Source: CBDCUW01 sp965222745
GTDB taxonomy: Bacteria > Planctomycetota > Planctomycetia > Pirellulales > Pirellulaceae
Direction of reading: 5' to 3'
DNA: 64,000 bases
Assembly (NCBI GenBank): GCA_965222745.1
Contig: CBDCUW010000005.1
Coordinates: 3,286,001 to 3,350,000 of the forward strand
Positions 46,007 through 55,183 of the stretch are shown here, one piece after another. A model generated the notes under the pieces. The model was not told where the DNA came from and searched no databases. It saw only the letters and a list, made by a program, of their open reading frames with translations. The position numbers and the translations under genes are program-made. Each line of letters begins with the position of its first letter. Within the stretch, counting starts at the first letter, position 1.

Positions 46007-46293
46007 TGGTGGCTCGACTGAGGTTGTGGATCGCGAAACAAATGCACGGGGCGTCGCTACCCGGGGCGACGCCAACGCACTCATGATGGCTGGAGTGGCC
46101 CGGCAAGTCCAGCATTTTGACTGGTCTTCTGGAGGTCTTGCGCATTTGTTCGACCGATGGAACGAAACCGTCGCACTCCTTGGCGCCGATCTCGCGATTC
46201 GTCCTATTATTGCCGTCCTTCTTTGACAACTCAGTGCCTGGTGTGGCGGAGCAGTGATTGGCCCACCGACAGAATGCAGAGGTTGCCCTATCC

Positions 46294-47058
46294 ATGCCTG
46301 GCAAGCTGAAACCATCGGTATGCATCGACGCCGTCTTTGGTGAGCAGTCGCCCTCGGACGCGATCCAGCAGGTTCGCGATACGGGAATCGGCGCCTTCGA
46401 GTTTTGGGGATGGTGGGACAAAGATCTGGACGAGATCGAGTCGGCACGCGACCGTCACGGGATGCAGATTTCCGCATGCTGTACTAGATTCATCAGTCTC
46501 GTTGACCCGGCAACGCGAGCCGATTATCTGCGAGGTGTCGAAGAGTCGATTGCGGCTGCGAATCGATTGAATTGTGCGACCCTGATTTCTCAGGTGGGTG
46601 ACTTTCGCCCCGGAATCAGTCGCGATGAACAGCATGCTTGCCTTGTTCAGGGACTTCGGGAAGCGGCCCCGCTGTTGGAAGCAGCCGGCATCACGCTCGT
46701 GATCGAGCCGCTGAACGAGTTGGTCGATCACGCCGGTTACTACCTGATCCGCAGTGACGAAGCGTTTCGGATCATCGACGAAGTCGGCAGCCCCGCGATC
46801 AAAGTCGTCTTCGACATCTACCACCAACAGATCAGCGAGGGACAGCTGATCCACAATATTACCAACCACATCGGCAAGATTGGCCACTTTCACGCTGCCG
46901 GTAATCCCGGTCGTCACGAACTGACGCGCGGCGAACTACACTATCCCTCGATCTTTGCGGCCATCGAAGCAGCAGGCTATGACGGCTACGTCGGCTTGGA
47001 GTATTGGCCGCTGGATGATCCGCAAGTGGGCCTGAAAGAAGTGGCCGGCTGGTTCTGA
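46294..47058 (+). CDS. Hydroxypyruvate isomerase-like TIM-barrel protein
   Basis: 254 aa (Hyi family about 258). ATG at 46294 with AGAGG about 10 nt upstream. Motifs: KPSVCIDAVF, FEFWGWWDKDLDEI, LVIEPLNELVDHAGYYL (metal Glu), VVFDIYHQQISEG (Asp, His), HFHAAGNPGRHE, GYVGLEYWPL (second Glu). It belongs to the xylose-isomerase-like barrel group that interconverts hydroxypyruvate and tartronate semialdehyde; other ketose isomerisations are possible. Cytoplasmic. 27 bp before a sulfatase gene and 58 bp further an MFS gene, suggesting intake and processing of one sulfated sugar-derived compound. Confidence 0.88.
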   Translation: MPGKLKPSVCIDAVFGEQSPSDAIQQVRDTGIGAFEFWGWWDKDLDEIESARDRHGMQISACCTRFISLVDPATRADYLRGVEESIAAANRLNCATLISQVGDFRPGISRDEQHACLVQGLREAAPLLEAAGITLVIEPLNELVDHAGYYLIRSDEAFRIIDEVGSPAIKVVFDIYHQQISEGQLIHNITNHIGKIGHFHAAGNPGRHELTRGELHYPSIFAAIEAAGYDGYVGLEYWPLDDPQVGLKEVAGWF

Positions 47059-47085
47059 ATCCTCCTTCCAAGAATCAACAGTACC

Positions 47086-48456
47086 ATGCATCGCACCACG
47101 ATCCTCCTGACTTTGATCGCCTGCCTGGCGCCGGTTTCCCAGGCGGCTGACAAGCCAAACATTGTTTACGTGCTGGCCGATGACCTGGGCTACGGCGATT
47201 TGTCTTGCTACGGGCAGAAGACGCTGCGGACGCCCCACCTGGACCAGATGGCAAGGGAGGGAATGAGGTTCACGCGGCACTATGCCGGCAGCACCGTTTG
47301 TGCGCCCAGCCGATGCGTCCTGCTGACCGGCAAACATATCGGTCACGCGAGTGTCCGCGGAAACGATTCTGGTTTGATTGGCGACGACGAATGGACGCTT
47401 GCCAAAATGCTGCGGGATGCCGGCTATCGCACCGGCTGCGTCGGCAAATGGGGTGTCGGCAATCCACCGCCGCTGGACGATCCGGGCCGAAACGGATTCG
47501 ATTATTTCTACGGCTACGTGAACATGTTTCACGCTCACAACTTCTATCCGGAATTCATCGTACGAAACGGATCGAAGGTCAAACTACGAAACATCCTGGC
47601 TCCCAAATGGCGCCAGCCTTCCAGGGAAGGCCGCGAGGGCCGTGGGGTCGCGGCGACCAAGATCGATTATGTTCCCGACCTGGTCACCGCCGAGGCTCTC
47701 GCGTTCATCCAGCGAAACAAGTCCAAGCCGTTTTTTCTTTACTACGCGTTGAACGTTCCTCATGCCAACAACGAAGGGGGCAAGGATGGCATGGAAGTCC
47801 CCACGTTCGGCGAATTCGGATCGCGTGATTGGCCCAAACCCGAAAAAGGTTTCGCGTCGATGATCCGCAACATCGACCGTGACATGGGCAAGTTGTTTGC
47901 AAAACTGAAAGAGCTTGATCTCGATGAGAACACGATCGTGTTCTTTTCCAGCGACAACGGTCCTCATCAGGAAGGGGGTCACGTGATGGATTTCTTTGAC
48001 TCCAACGGTGATCTGTTGGGCAAGAAACGAGACCTGTACGAAGGCGGCATTCGCGTTCCGCTGATCGCACGATGGCCCGGCAAGATCAAGGCCAATAGCG
48101 AATCGGATCACGTCAGCGGTTTTCAAGACATGATGCCGACGCTTGCTGAAATCGCCGGCAGCACGGTCGCAGCCACCGACGGCATCTCCTTCGTCCCCAC
48201 GCTCCTTGGAAATTCATCGCGTCAAGAAAAGCATCCCCATCTCTATTGGGAATTCAAGGAACAAGGGGGCAAGCAAGCGGTCCTGAAAGACAACTGGAAA
48301 GCGGTGCGGCTGAATTGGTCTAAAAAACCTGACGGCCCGATCCAACTGTTTGATCTGGCAGCCGATCCGGGCGAAGAAAACGACGTCGCGGACCAGCACA
48401 CCGCGACGGTTCGGATGATGAACGAAATCATGCAACGCGAGCACCTGCCGCAGTAG
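47086..48456 (+). CDS. Sulfatase-family protein with canonical CAPSR motif
   Basis: 456 aa, ATG start, signal peptide (IACLAPVSQAADKPN). Metal pair Asp32-Asp33 in LADDLGYGDLS, formylglycine motif C72-A-P-S-R, and SSDNGPH. The KWHLG region reads K121-W-G-V-G, lacking the His seen in arylsulfatase A. C-terminal NWKAVRLNWSKKPDGPIQL is the usual sulfatase strand. Exported; hydrolyses a sulfate ester of an unknown glycan or metabolite. Second gene of the plus-strand set with the isomerase-like and MFS proteins. Phylogenetic class not determined. Confidence 0.93.
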   Translation: MHRTTILLTLIACLAPVSQAADKPNIVYVLADDLGYGDLSCYGQKTLRTPHLDQMAREGMRFTRHYAGSTVCAPSRCVLLTGKHIGHASVRGNDSGLIGDDEWTLAKMLRDAGYRTGCVGKWGVGNPPPLDDPGRNGFDYFYGYVNMFHAHNFYPEFIVRNGSKVKLRNILAPKWRQPSREGREGRGVAATKIDYVPDLVTAEALAFIQRNKSKPFFLYYALNVPHANNEGGKDGMEVPTFGEFGSRDWPKPEKGFASMIRNIDRDMGKLFAKLKELDLDENTIVFFSSDNGPHQEGGHVMDFFDSNGDLLGKKRDLYEGGIRVPLIARWPGKIKANSESDHVSGFQDMMPTLAEIAGSTVAATDGISFVPTLLGNSSRQEKHPHLYWEFKEQGGKQAVLKDNWKAVRLNWSKKPDGPIQLFDLAADPGEENDVADQHTATVRMMNEIMQREHLPQ

Positions 48457-48514
48457 GCGGCAAACCGTTCCCTCCACCCCAACCCATCCTGGCGACTCCA
48501 TTCCTGGCGATCCT

Positions 48515-49840
48515 TTGACCGAATCCGACGAAAATTCACCCCCGCCCAACCCGTATGAATCGTCGTCGGACGCTTCCGAGGAGCCAACCAAACCGCCTCG
48601 GCAGGCGGCAATGGTGTTCATCCTGATCACGTTGTTCATCGATATCCTGGGCATTGGAATCATCATTCCGGTCCTTCCGGAACTGGTCAAAGAATTGGTC
48701 GCGGTCGATCGGACGGGCGGCGCCTCGGAAGTCGACATCGCCCGAGCAGGTTTCTACGTTGGGGTGATCGGCGCCGCCTACGCGACGATGCAGTTCTTGT
48801 GCGCACCGATCATGGGTGCGCTTTCGGATCGGTTTGGGCGACGGCCGATCATCCTGGCATCCCTATTTGGGCTCGGCATCGATTTTCTGATTCAAGGATT
48901 CGCGCCCAACATCGTTTGGTTGTTTGTCGGTCGAATCTTCGCGGGGGTGATGGGGGCCAGTTTTACCACCGCCAATGCCTACATCGCAGACGTGTCCAGT
49001 CCCGAAAACCGCGCCCGCAATTTTGGCATGGTCGGCATGATGTTCGGGCTTGGATTCATCATCGGCCCGGCGTTGGGAGGCGTGCTCGGTGAACTCCACT
49101 TGCGTTTACCCTTCTTTGTCGCCGCCGGACTGGCCCTGGTGAATTGGCTTTACGGTTTCTTCGTGCTGCCCGAATCACTTTCGCCCGAAAACCGTAGCGG
49201 CTTTTCGCTGGCCAAGGCGAATCCGGTCGGAGCGTTGGTTCACTTGCGGAACTACCCGATCGTCGTCGGCCTGGCGACCGTGTTTGTCTGCACCTCGCTG
49301 GCACAGCGGGGGCTGGAAAACGTTTGGGTTTTGTACACCGGATTTCGCTACGACTGGGACAAACTGACCAACGGTTTTGCACTCGGCCTGGTCGGTTTGA
49401 CCTCCGCGATTGTTCAAGGCGGTTTGGTTCGCCCCGTGACCGCTCGTTTTGGTGAACGGCGAACCGCCAAGATAGGCATCACCGTTTCAGCTTTGGCCTT
49501 TCTTGGTTACGGGCTTGCCAGCGAAGGGTGGATGATTCCGGCGATCATCATTTTCGGATCGTTGGGAGGACTGACCGGACCTGCGGTTCAAAGCATCGTG
49601 GCCGGCACGGTCAGCCCATCGGACCAGGGAAAGGTCCAGGGAGCGCTGACGTCACTGATGAGCCTGACCAACATCGTCGCGCCGCTGTTGTTTACGGCGG
49701 GCTTGTTCAGCTACTTCACTTCGCCCAAAGCGCTGATCGAACTTCCCGGAGCGCCCTTTCTGACCGGCAGCGTGTTGCTATTCCTGGCGCTGTTTGTGAT
49801 CACGCGAGTCTTCAAACGTTTTCCGGGAAAAGAATCGTAG
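48515..49840 (+). CDS. MFS transporter, TetA/TCR-type
   Basis: 441 aa from a TTG at 48515; no ATG lies before the first helix. Twelve hydrophobic segments. Motif A between helices 2 and 3 (GALSDRFGRRPIILAS), and TCR-type features: IDILGIGIIIPVLPEL in helix 1 and GFIIGPALGGVLGEL in helix 5 (antiporter motif C). Looks like a proton-driven exporter of the tetracycline-resistance protein group; actual substrate unknown and could be a sugar-like compound given the neighbours. The stop codon TAG overlaps the start of a palindromic repeat. Confidence 0.9.
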   Translation: MTESDENSPPPNPYESSSDASEEPTKPPRQAAMVFILITLFIDILGIGIIIPVLPELVKELVAVDRTGGASEVDIARAGFYVGVIGAAYATMQFLCAPIMGALSDRFGRRPIILASLFGLGIDFLIQGFAPNIVWLFVGRIFAGVMGASFTTANAYIADVSSPENRARNFGMVGMMFGLGFIIGPALGGVLGELHLRLPFFVAAGLALVNWLYGFFVLPESLSPENRSGFSLAKANPVGALVHLRNYPIVVGLATVFVCTSLAQRGLENVWVLYTGFRYDWDKLTNGFALGLVGLTSAIVQGGLVRPVTARFGERRTAKIGITVSALAFLGYGLASEGWMIPAIIIFGSLGGLTGPAVQSIVAGTVSPSDQGKVQGALTSLMSLTNIVAPLLFTAGLFSYFTSPKALIELPGAPFLTGSVLLFLALFVITRVFKRFPGKES

Positions 49841-49932
49841 GCCGACTTGTCCCCAAGTCGGCGAATCCTGCACTACGGAATGACGGGACAGTACCCGGAT
49901 GCGCGCGCCGACTTGGGGACAAGTCGGCCTAC
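49837..49932. repeat. Dispersed palindromic element (copy 5, 96 bp, perfect arms)
   Basis: Two 26-bp arms (49837-49862 and 49907-49932) are perfect reverse complements, beginning GTAGGCCGACTTGTCCCC. Between them are 44 bp of different sequence. Each arm alone can also fold (GCCGACTT/AAGTCGGC). Bases 2-4 give the stop TAG of the MFS gene. It lies between convergent genes and may end transcription. Confidence 0.85.
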
Positions 49933-49942
49933 AAAATCCGGC

Positions 49943-51541
49943 CTAATTTGCTTCGACTCGGATCGTGCGGTGATCGATGTGTTCCTTTTTTGACATGTCG
50001 ACTGAGCGTATTTCGATCAGGTGGGTGCCGGCGTTCAAATCGGTCGGCAACATACCTCGCCACATGTGTGGCGTCGGATGAGCACCGGGAAGTTCGGTCC
50101 AAGTCCGGTCCTTCAGCGCGGTCTCTCGGCTCTTTTCAGCGACAAAAGCTGGATCGGCGACTCGGATCTGTTCCATCTTTTTCCAGTCGCCGCGACGATC
50201 CATCCTCATCGAAACCTGCGAACGACTCGAACCGTTGAAAACATTGGCCGTCACGACCGTTGTTTTCAGATCGGCCTGCCGCACCGACTCCGGCGCATAG
50301 ATGTGCATTTGGTAGTCGGCCGGACGGCTCGCCGCCCGAATCGACAGTGAATAACGGTCGCCGTCGAATTCCATGATGGAATAACCATTGGGTCCGCCAT
50401 CGCTCATCGTGGCATGCGGGATACCTCTTTCGTCCTTCTTGCCGCGCCACCAGCTTCCACAAACGGTGACGTTGACGATGTGATGATGCTTTTCCGGCCC
50501 CATCCATCCATCTTCCTTGCCAATGAACCGGTGCTCCATGAAATGGGTATGAGCCGAAATGGAAACGGTCGCGGGCCTCTTTTCAATCAGCCGATAAAGT
50601 CCCTGCCGGTCCTTCATTTCACCCAGCGGAATGTGCATCAGCAGCACCACCAACTGGTCTTCCGGAATCATCGCCAGGTCGTTGCGAATGAACTGCATCT
50701 GCCGCTGGCCCAACCCACCGTGATAGTGCGCCTTTTTGCCGTCGTGGGCGCCGACCCAGGTCACGTTGTCCAGCACCAGGAAGTGGGTCGGACCGTAGTC
50801 AAACGAGTAGTACGACGGCCCGTAAATCCGTTCGAACGTTTCGTCACTTCCTTCGTCGTCGGCGGCATCCAAGTTCAAATCGTGGTTCCCGATCACGTTG
50901 TACCAGGGGATTCCAATTAGCGCGATCGCTTGATTGAGCGGTTCCATGATCGACAGGTCGTCGAAAACGATATCACCAAGAGTCACCCCGAACGCGGCGC
51001 CGTGCGCCTCTTCGGCAACGATCTGTTCGATCACGTCGTGCGCGATGTACTCGACTTCGGTGATATTCCTTGGCTGTGGATCACCGAACAGGATCGCTTT
51101 GAACTTTTCCGGTTCGTCCTGCCGGTGAAGAGGAAAATCGATCGATTTGGGCAGCGGCCCGGTAGGATCGACACCCGCAAATTTGAAATTGGCGGGTGAA
51201 CCAGCCGGTTTGTGAATGTAAAAGAACTGCGGAAGATTGTTCTTGCCAAGCGGTACCTGCCAACCGCGAGGTTTGACCACAAAAACAATGTCATCATCAT
51301 CCACCGTGATCTCGTAACGTCCCTGTGAATCGGTCTTGACCAGGTCCGCGCCATTGCTGACTCGGATGCCCGCGATCCCCGGTTCCTGATCATCACGCCG
51401 GCCGTTGCCGTTGCTGTCGTCAAAAACAACGCCGCGAGCAGTTTGAGTCGCCTTCGCCGCCGTTTCATAAGCAAGCAGCGAGCAGGGCAAAAGAACCAAC
51501 AACAGCGTGAAGCAGGCAGTGAATGGTTGTCGACAATTCAT
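49943..51541 (-). CDS. Calcineurin-like metallophosphoesterase, secreted, with SdrD-B-like domain
   Basis: 532 aa from the ATG at 51541 with signal peptide (NCRQPFTACFTLLLVLLPCS); an ATG at 51583 is an alternative. Residues ~35-100 form an SdrD-B/Cna-B-like fold: GVVFDDSNGNGRRDDQEPGI and SQGRYEITV. Residues ~155-390 are the phosphoesterase: FGDPQPRN, TLGDIVFDD, VIGNHDLN, HIPLGEM, SAHTHFMEH, carrying the two-metal ligands. A C-terminal domain follows to the end. Probably a periplasmic phosphodiesterase or phosphatase, substrate unknown. Its leader holds a hexamer repeat tract. Confidence 0.9.
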   Translation of the reverse strand: MNCRQPFTACFTLLLVLLPCSLLAYETAAKATQTARGVVFDDSNGNGRRDDQEPGIAGIRVSNGADLVKTDSQGRYEITVDDDDIVFVVKPRGWQVPLGKNNLPQFFYIHKPAGSPANFKFAGVDPTGPLPKSIDFPLHRQDEPEKFKAILFGDPQPRNITEVEYIAHDVIEQIVAEEAHGAAFGVTLGDIVFDDLSIMEPLNQAIALIGIPWYNVIGNHDLNLDAADDEGSDETFERIYGPSYYSFDYGPTHFLVLDNVTWVGAHDGKKAHYHGGLGQRQMQFIRNDLAMIPEDQLVVLLMHIPLGEMKDRQGLYRLIEKRPATVSISAHTHFMEHRFIGKEDGWMGPEKHHHIVNVTVCGSWWRGKKDERGIPHATMSDGGPNGYSIMEFDGDRYSLSIRAASRPADYQMHIYAPESVRQADLKTTVVTANVFNGSSRSQVSMRMDRRGDWKKMEQIRVADPAFVAEKSRETALKDRTWTELPGAHPTPHMWRGMLPTDLNAGTHLIEIRSVDMSKKEHIDHRTIRVEAN

Positions 51542-51591
51542 CACAAAAACTGGGAGAAACAGAGAACGGGATCGCGTTTGCATTTCTAATG

Positions 51592-51740
51592 CTCACTCCT
51601 ACTCCCACTCCTACTCCCACTCCTACTCGTACTCCTACTCGTACTCGTACTTTCGTCCGCGGGTGGTGGCGAGTACGAGTAGGAGTACGAGTAAGATTGC
51701 GAGCACGAGCACGAGCACGAGCACGAGTAAGAATACGAGA
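51592..51740. repeat. Degenerate hexamer tract with 23-bp inverted repeat
   Basis: A run of CTCCTA/CTCCCA/CTCGTA hexamers (51592-51650) is followed by GAGTACGAGTAGGAGTACG and, further, GAGCAC repeats. Arms 51624-51646 and 51671-51693 are exact reverse complements of 23 bp with a ~24-nt loop. Reading frames here are Arg/Thr/Val repeats and not genes. It sits before the phosphoesterase start. Confidence 0.85.
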
Positions 51741-51769
51741 GGGTGTATGGGTATCAGGCACTATCGTAC

Positions 51770-52906
51770 TCAATCAAACCTTCCGCTCCACAGTTGATTG
51801 CGGCTGGGGGGGACAATCGCGTCGGTGATGTTCGCGTTTCGGTAGAGCATTTGATGAATCTTTTCAGAAGACCCCGAAAAACCTTCATCTCGGCTGAAGT
51901 GCCATTCCCGGTCGACGGGCACCAACGTGGAGTCGATCGGCCAAGGATCCAGCGGCTGGTAACCGAGCGTGGCAACCAGCTTGGAGGAGTCGAGGGTAAC
52001 ATTTCCGGCTCGCGGCGGAATCGGCCCCGCCTCGATGCGCGGGCAACCTTGCAACAGTTTTGGGTCGTAGCCGCCCACCATGTTCACGATCTGCGCGATC
52101 TCAAACAGGCTTAACGATCGCGGTCCACCGGCATGGTAAGTCCCCACGATGGGTTGCTTCAGCAATCGATCGAACAATCGGTTCAGGCAATCGGTGTAGG
52201 ACGGCGTGCGGACTTCGTCAAAGTAAAGCGTCGCCGGCTTGTTCTGCTTGAACCGCGAGGCAATCCAGTCGACCGCGCCGGCGTGCCCATTGAAGCTGAT
52301 CCCCATCGGCAACGAGATCCGCAGAATGCACGCGTTGGGCTTCTTGGACTGAACGACATGTTCCGCCTCGACCATCTTGGCACCATACACCGTGACCGGA
52401 TCGGGCGGATCCGATTCGACATAACATCCCTGTCCCTGTCCACTGAAAACGAGATCGATCGAAAGGTGGATCACTCGGGCGTCATACTTGACCGCGTTTT
52501 CCATCGTGTTCCGCGTCCCGATCACGTTTACGCGATGAGCCATCTGCGGATCGAGCTGGCATGATTTCAACCGACAGCTTCCACTACAGTTGATCACGCT
52601 GGCAAAGCGGTATTCCGCCCAAAGCCTTTCGATACCGCGTTGGTCTTCCAGATCGCACGCGATGACCCCCTCCCCCTTCAACGGCCACATCGACGTCTGC
52701 CGAATTCCAACGACCTGTTCACCGTATCTTTGGCGAAAAAAATGAAACGCGTTGTATCCGGGGACTCCAGCCAAACCGGTGATCAACAGCGGTAGTGGCG
52801 GATGGGATTCCAAGGTCAGACTGCAGGCAGCGAAAAGAGATTGACGGCGTCGGATGGGCCTAACGTAAGTACTCAAATCAGCGCCCTCAACCTCAAATTT
52901 GCACAT
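51770..52906 (-). CDS. RmlD-like dTDP-4-dehydrorhamnose reductase family (extended SDR) protein
   Basis: 378 aa, ATG start, no signal peptide. LITGLAGVPGYNAFHFF is the extended-SDR nucleotide loop (GxxGxxG-like), INCSGSC... and HLSIDLVFSG match RmlD (D-x-V-F-x-G), YGAKM is the YxxxK catalytic pair, and DEVRTPSYTDCL is the RmlD-type substrate region (RTPxxxxDL). Reduces a nucleotide-sugar 4-keto group or another NDP-sugar; no rml partners are nearby, so the pathway cannot be named. The first 38 residues precede the Rossmann fold and may be extra. Confidence 0.85.
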   Translation of the reverse strand: MCKFEVEGADLSTYVRPIRRRQSLFAACSLTLESHPPLPLLITGLAGVPGYNAFHFFRQRYGEQVVGIRQTSMWPLKGEGVIACDLEDQRGIERLWAEYRFASVINCSGSCRLKSCQLDPQMAHRVNVIGTRNTMENAVKYDARVIHLSIDLVFSGQGQGCYVESDPPDPVTVYGAKMVEAEHVVQSKKPNACILRISLPMGISFNGHAGAVDWIASRFKQNKPATLYFDEVRTPSYTDCLNRLFDRLLKQPIVGTYHAGGPRSLSLFEIAQIVNMVGGYDPKLLQGCPRIEAGPIPPRAGNVTLDSSKLVATLGYQPLDPWPIDSTLVPVDREWHFSRDEGFSGSSEKIHQMLYRNANITDAIVPPSRNQLWSGRFD

Positions 52907-53042
52907 TCAGGTGAATCGAAACAATCGTCACTCGCCCTCCGGCGGGACAAAAAACGCGAAAGGGCGAAACCGCAACAGGCTCCTAGAACTTAGCGGCCAA
53001 TTTTGATGCCGCGTTTCAACACTCTGTGCCAGGAGCAGTGCT

Positions 53043-55169
53043 ATGTTTGCGCAATCGATTCGAAAATCTCGAATCCTATTGCCGGGGGCTATCATCGCGT
53101 GTGCGGTTTTGTTCGTCCTTTCCCTTCGGCCCGCCTCTGCCGCTGGCCTGTTGGTCGCCGACGGCGGTTTCGGCGGAGTACTGGAAACGAAAGAACAAGA
53201 CGTCCGCGTCACCATCAACAACTCGATTGCAGTCACGCAAATCGATCAAGTGTTTGTCAACACCGAGAACCGCCAGGTCGAAGCTTTGTACATCTTTCCC
53301 GTACCGCGTGAAGCGAGTGTTTCCAACTTCAGCATGTGGATCGGGGGCAAAGAAATGATCGGCGAAGTCGTCGAAAAAGAACGGGCGAAGCAGATCTATG
53401 AAAGTTACAAACAGCAGCGTCGTGACCCTGGATTGCTGGAACAAGTCGATTTCAAGCGATTCGAAATGAGGATCTTTCCGATTCCCGCCGGTGCCCAGCA
53501 GCGAGTTCGAATCGAGTACTACCAGCAGCTTCACATCGACCACGACTGGGCAACCTACGTCTATCCCTTGGCAACGGATGCTCGCGGCAAGCAGATCGAT
53601 TCGCAGGTGCAGGGCCGATTCTCGATGATGGTCGATGTAAAAAGCGAAGTGCCAATCAAGGAGCTTCGCAGCGAATCACACTCCGACGACTTCGTCGTGG
53701 TCAGCCACCAGCCGAACTACGCACAAGCGGCGATGGAATTGACCGAGGGGGAACTTTCCCGAGACATCGTGATGGCGTTTCAAACCAAGCGGCCGCGCAC
53801 CGGTTTGGATTTGATCACCAGTCATCCGGCAGGCGAAGCGGGCTACTTCATGATGACACTGACACCGGGCGACGACCTCGCCCGCACTGCCGAACCGATG
53901 GACTACGTGTTCCTGCTGGACATCTCCGGCAGCATGGCCCGCGACGACAAATTGCAGATCAGCCGGCAAAGCCTGACGGCGTTCATCGACTCGCTAGGCC
54001 CGGAAGACCGCTTCGATTGCCTGGCGTTCAACTTGGCGCCGGCGCCGTTGTTCCAAGAAATGCGATCGGCCGACAAGACCAATCTTGAAGAGGCCAAGAA
54101 GTTCTTCATGTCCCAGCGAGCGCGTGGCGGAACGGTGCTGCAACCTGCCCTTTCGGCCGCCTACGCCTATCGCGATGACGATCGGCCGCTGAACGTTGTC
54201 CTGCTTAGCGACGGCATGACCGAAGTGGGCGAACAGGCCGAACTGCTAAGCCTGATTCAAGCGCGACCCGCCGGCGTGCGCGTCTTTTGCATCGGTGTCG
54301 GCAACGAAGTCAATCGCCCCTTGCTGAATCAAATGGCCAACCAGGCCGGCGGATTGGCAGCGTTCGTTTCCACCGAAGACAGTTTTGGTCGTCAAGCGCA
54401 CTTGATGCGGCAAAAACTGATTCGTCCCGCCATCGAAGATGTCAACGTTCGGTTCGAGGGCGGCAAGATCACCGAACTGGAACCGACCGAATTGGGTGAC
54501 CTGTTTTACGGCACACCGCTTCGGCTGCTGGGCCGTTTTGATTCCGGCGGACCGGTCACCGTCACGTTGCGAGGCAAGGTTCAAGGCGCACCTTGGGAAC
54601 AAACCGTCGACTTGAACTTTCCCGATACAGATGAAGGAAACAGCGAAATCGAACGAATGTGGGCTCAAAAACGTGTCGCCCGACTGCTGGGCAACGAACG
54701 CTCCGGAAAAGGAAACCATCGCGAAGAGATCGTCAGGTTGTGTGAAGGCTATTCCATCGTCTCACCCTACGCGTCGATGTTGGTACTGGAGAACGACGCC
54801 GAATACAAACGATGGAAAATTCAGCAAAGAAACGCCGTTCGTATCCAGCGTGATCGCAAGTCGCGCCAAGCGGTGCAACAGAAGTTGGCGGAGATGCGGC
54901 GAGGTGGCGAAAGCTTCCAGGTGAATCGTGCTGAAAAGCTCGTTTCGACGCCGGCAAAATCGCCCGCGCCCGCTGCACCCCAACCAAGCTCCGCTTCATC
55001 GCCAACAACAACACCTAACCCACCAGGCCGAGGTGTTGACCTGAGCATCGACCTGCCCGGTGGTGGTGGTGGCGGCGGAGCGATCGATCCGATCACTGCG
55101 ATGTTAGCCCTGGGCACTGCCGGATCGGCTGCCGTGGCACATCATCGTCGTCGACGGAAAGCCAAGTAG
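53043..55169 (+). CDS. VIT/VWA domain surface protein with Gly-rich C-terminal sorting-like tail
   Basis: 708 aa, ATG start. N-terminal signal (IRKSRILLPGAIIACAVLFV). VIT domain ~40-170 (ALYIFPVPREASVSNFSMWI, GEVVEKERAKQIYESYKQ), VWA domain ~286-460 with MIDAS motif DISGSM and LLSDGMTEVG. These resemble inter-alpha-inhibitor heavy chains and marine sortase-target proteins. After a Pro/Ser-rich linker the C-terminus runs seven Gly, a hydrophobic stretch (AIDPITAMLALGTAGSAAVA) and HHRRRRKAK. That Gly-hydrophobic-Arg order is the layout of GlyGly-CTERM tails cut by rhombosortases, and a rhomboid-type protease gene starts 14 nt later. Probably anchored or released at the cell surface. Confidence 0.92.
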   Translation: MFAQSIRKSRILLPGAIIACAVLFVLSLRPASAAGLLVADGGFGGVLETKEQDVRVTINNSIAVTQIDQVFVNTENRQVEALYIFPVPREASVSNFSMWIGGKEMIGEVVEKERAKQIYESYKQQRRDPGLLEQVDFKRFEMRIFPIPAGAQQRVRIEYYQQLHIDHDWATYVYPLATDARGKQIDSQVQGRFSMMVDVKSEVPIKELRSESHSDDFVVVSHQPNYAQAAMELTEGELSRDIVMAFQTKRPRTGLDLITSHPAGEAGYFMMTLTPGDDLARTAEPMDYVFLLDISGSMARDDKLQISRQSLTAFIDSLGPEDRFDCLAFNLAPAPLFQEMRSADKTNLEEAKKFFMSQRARGGTVLQPALSAAYAYRDDDRPLNVVLLSDGMTEVGEQAELLSLIQARPAGVRVFCIGVGNEVNRPLLNQMANQAGGLAAFVSTEDSFGRQAHLMRQKLIRPAIEDVNVRFEGGKITELEPTELGDLFYGTPLRLLGRFDSGGPVTVTLRGKVQGAPWEQTVDLNFPDTDEGNSEIERMWAQKRVARLLGNERSGKGNHREEIVRLCEGYSIVSPYASMLVLENDAEYKRWKIQQRNAVRIQRDRKSRQAVQQKLAEMRRGGESFQVNRAEKLVSTPAKSPAPAAPQPSSASSPTTTPNPPGRGVDLSIDLPGGGGGGGAIDPITAMLALGTAGSAAVAHHRRRRKAK

Positions 55170-55183
55170 TCTGGATCGATCTG

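Noticed and set aside
51465..51828. Open frames full of Arg/Thr/Val/Tyr-Ser dipeptides on both strands
   Set aside because: They are translations of the hexamer repeat tract; no start signal or non-repeat domain supports a gene.
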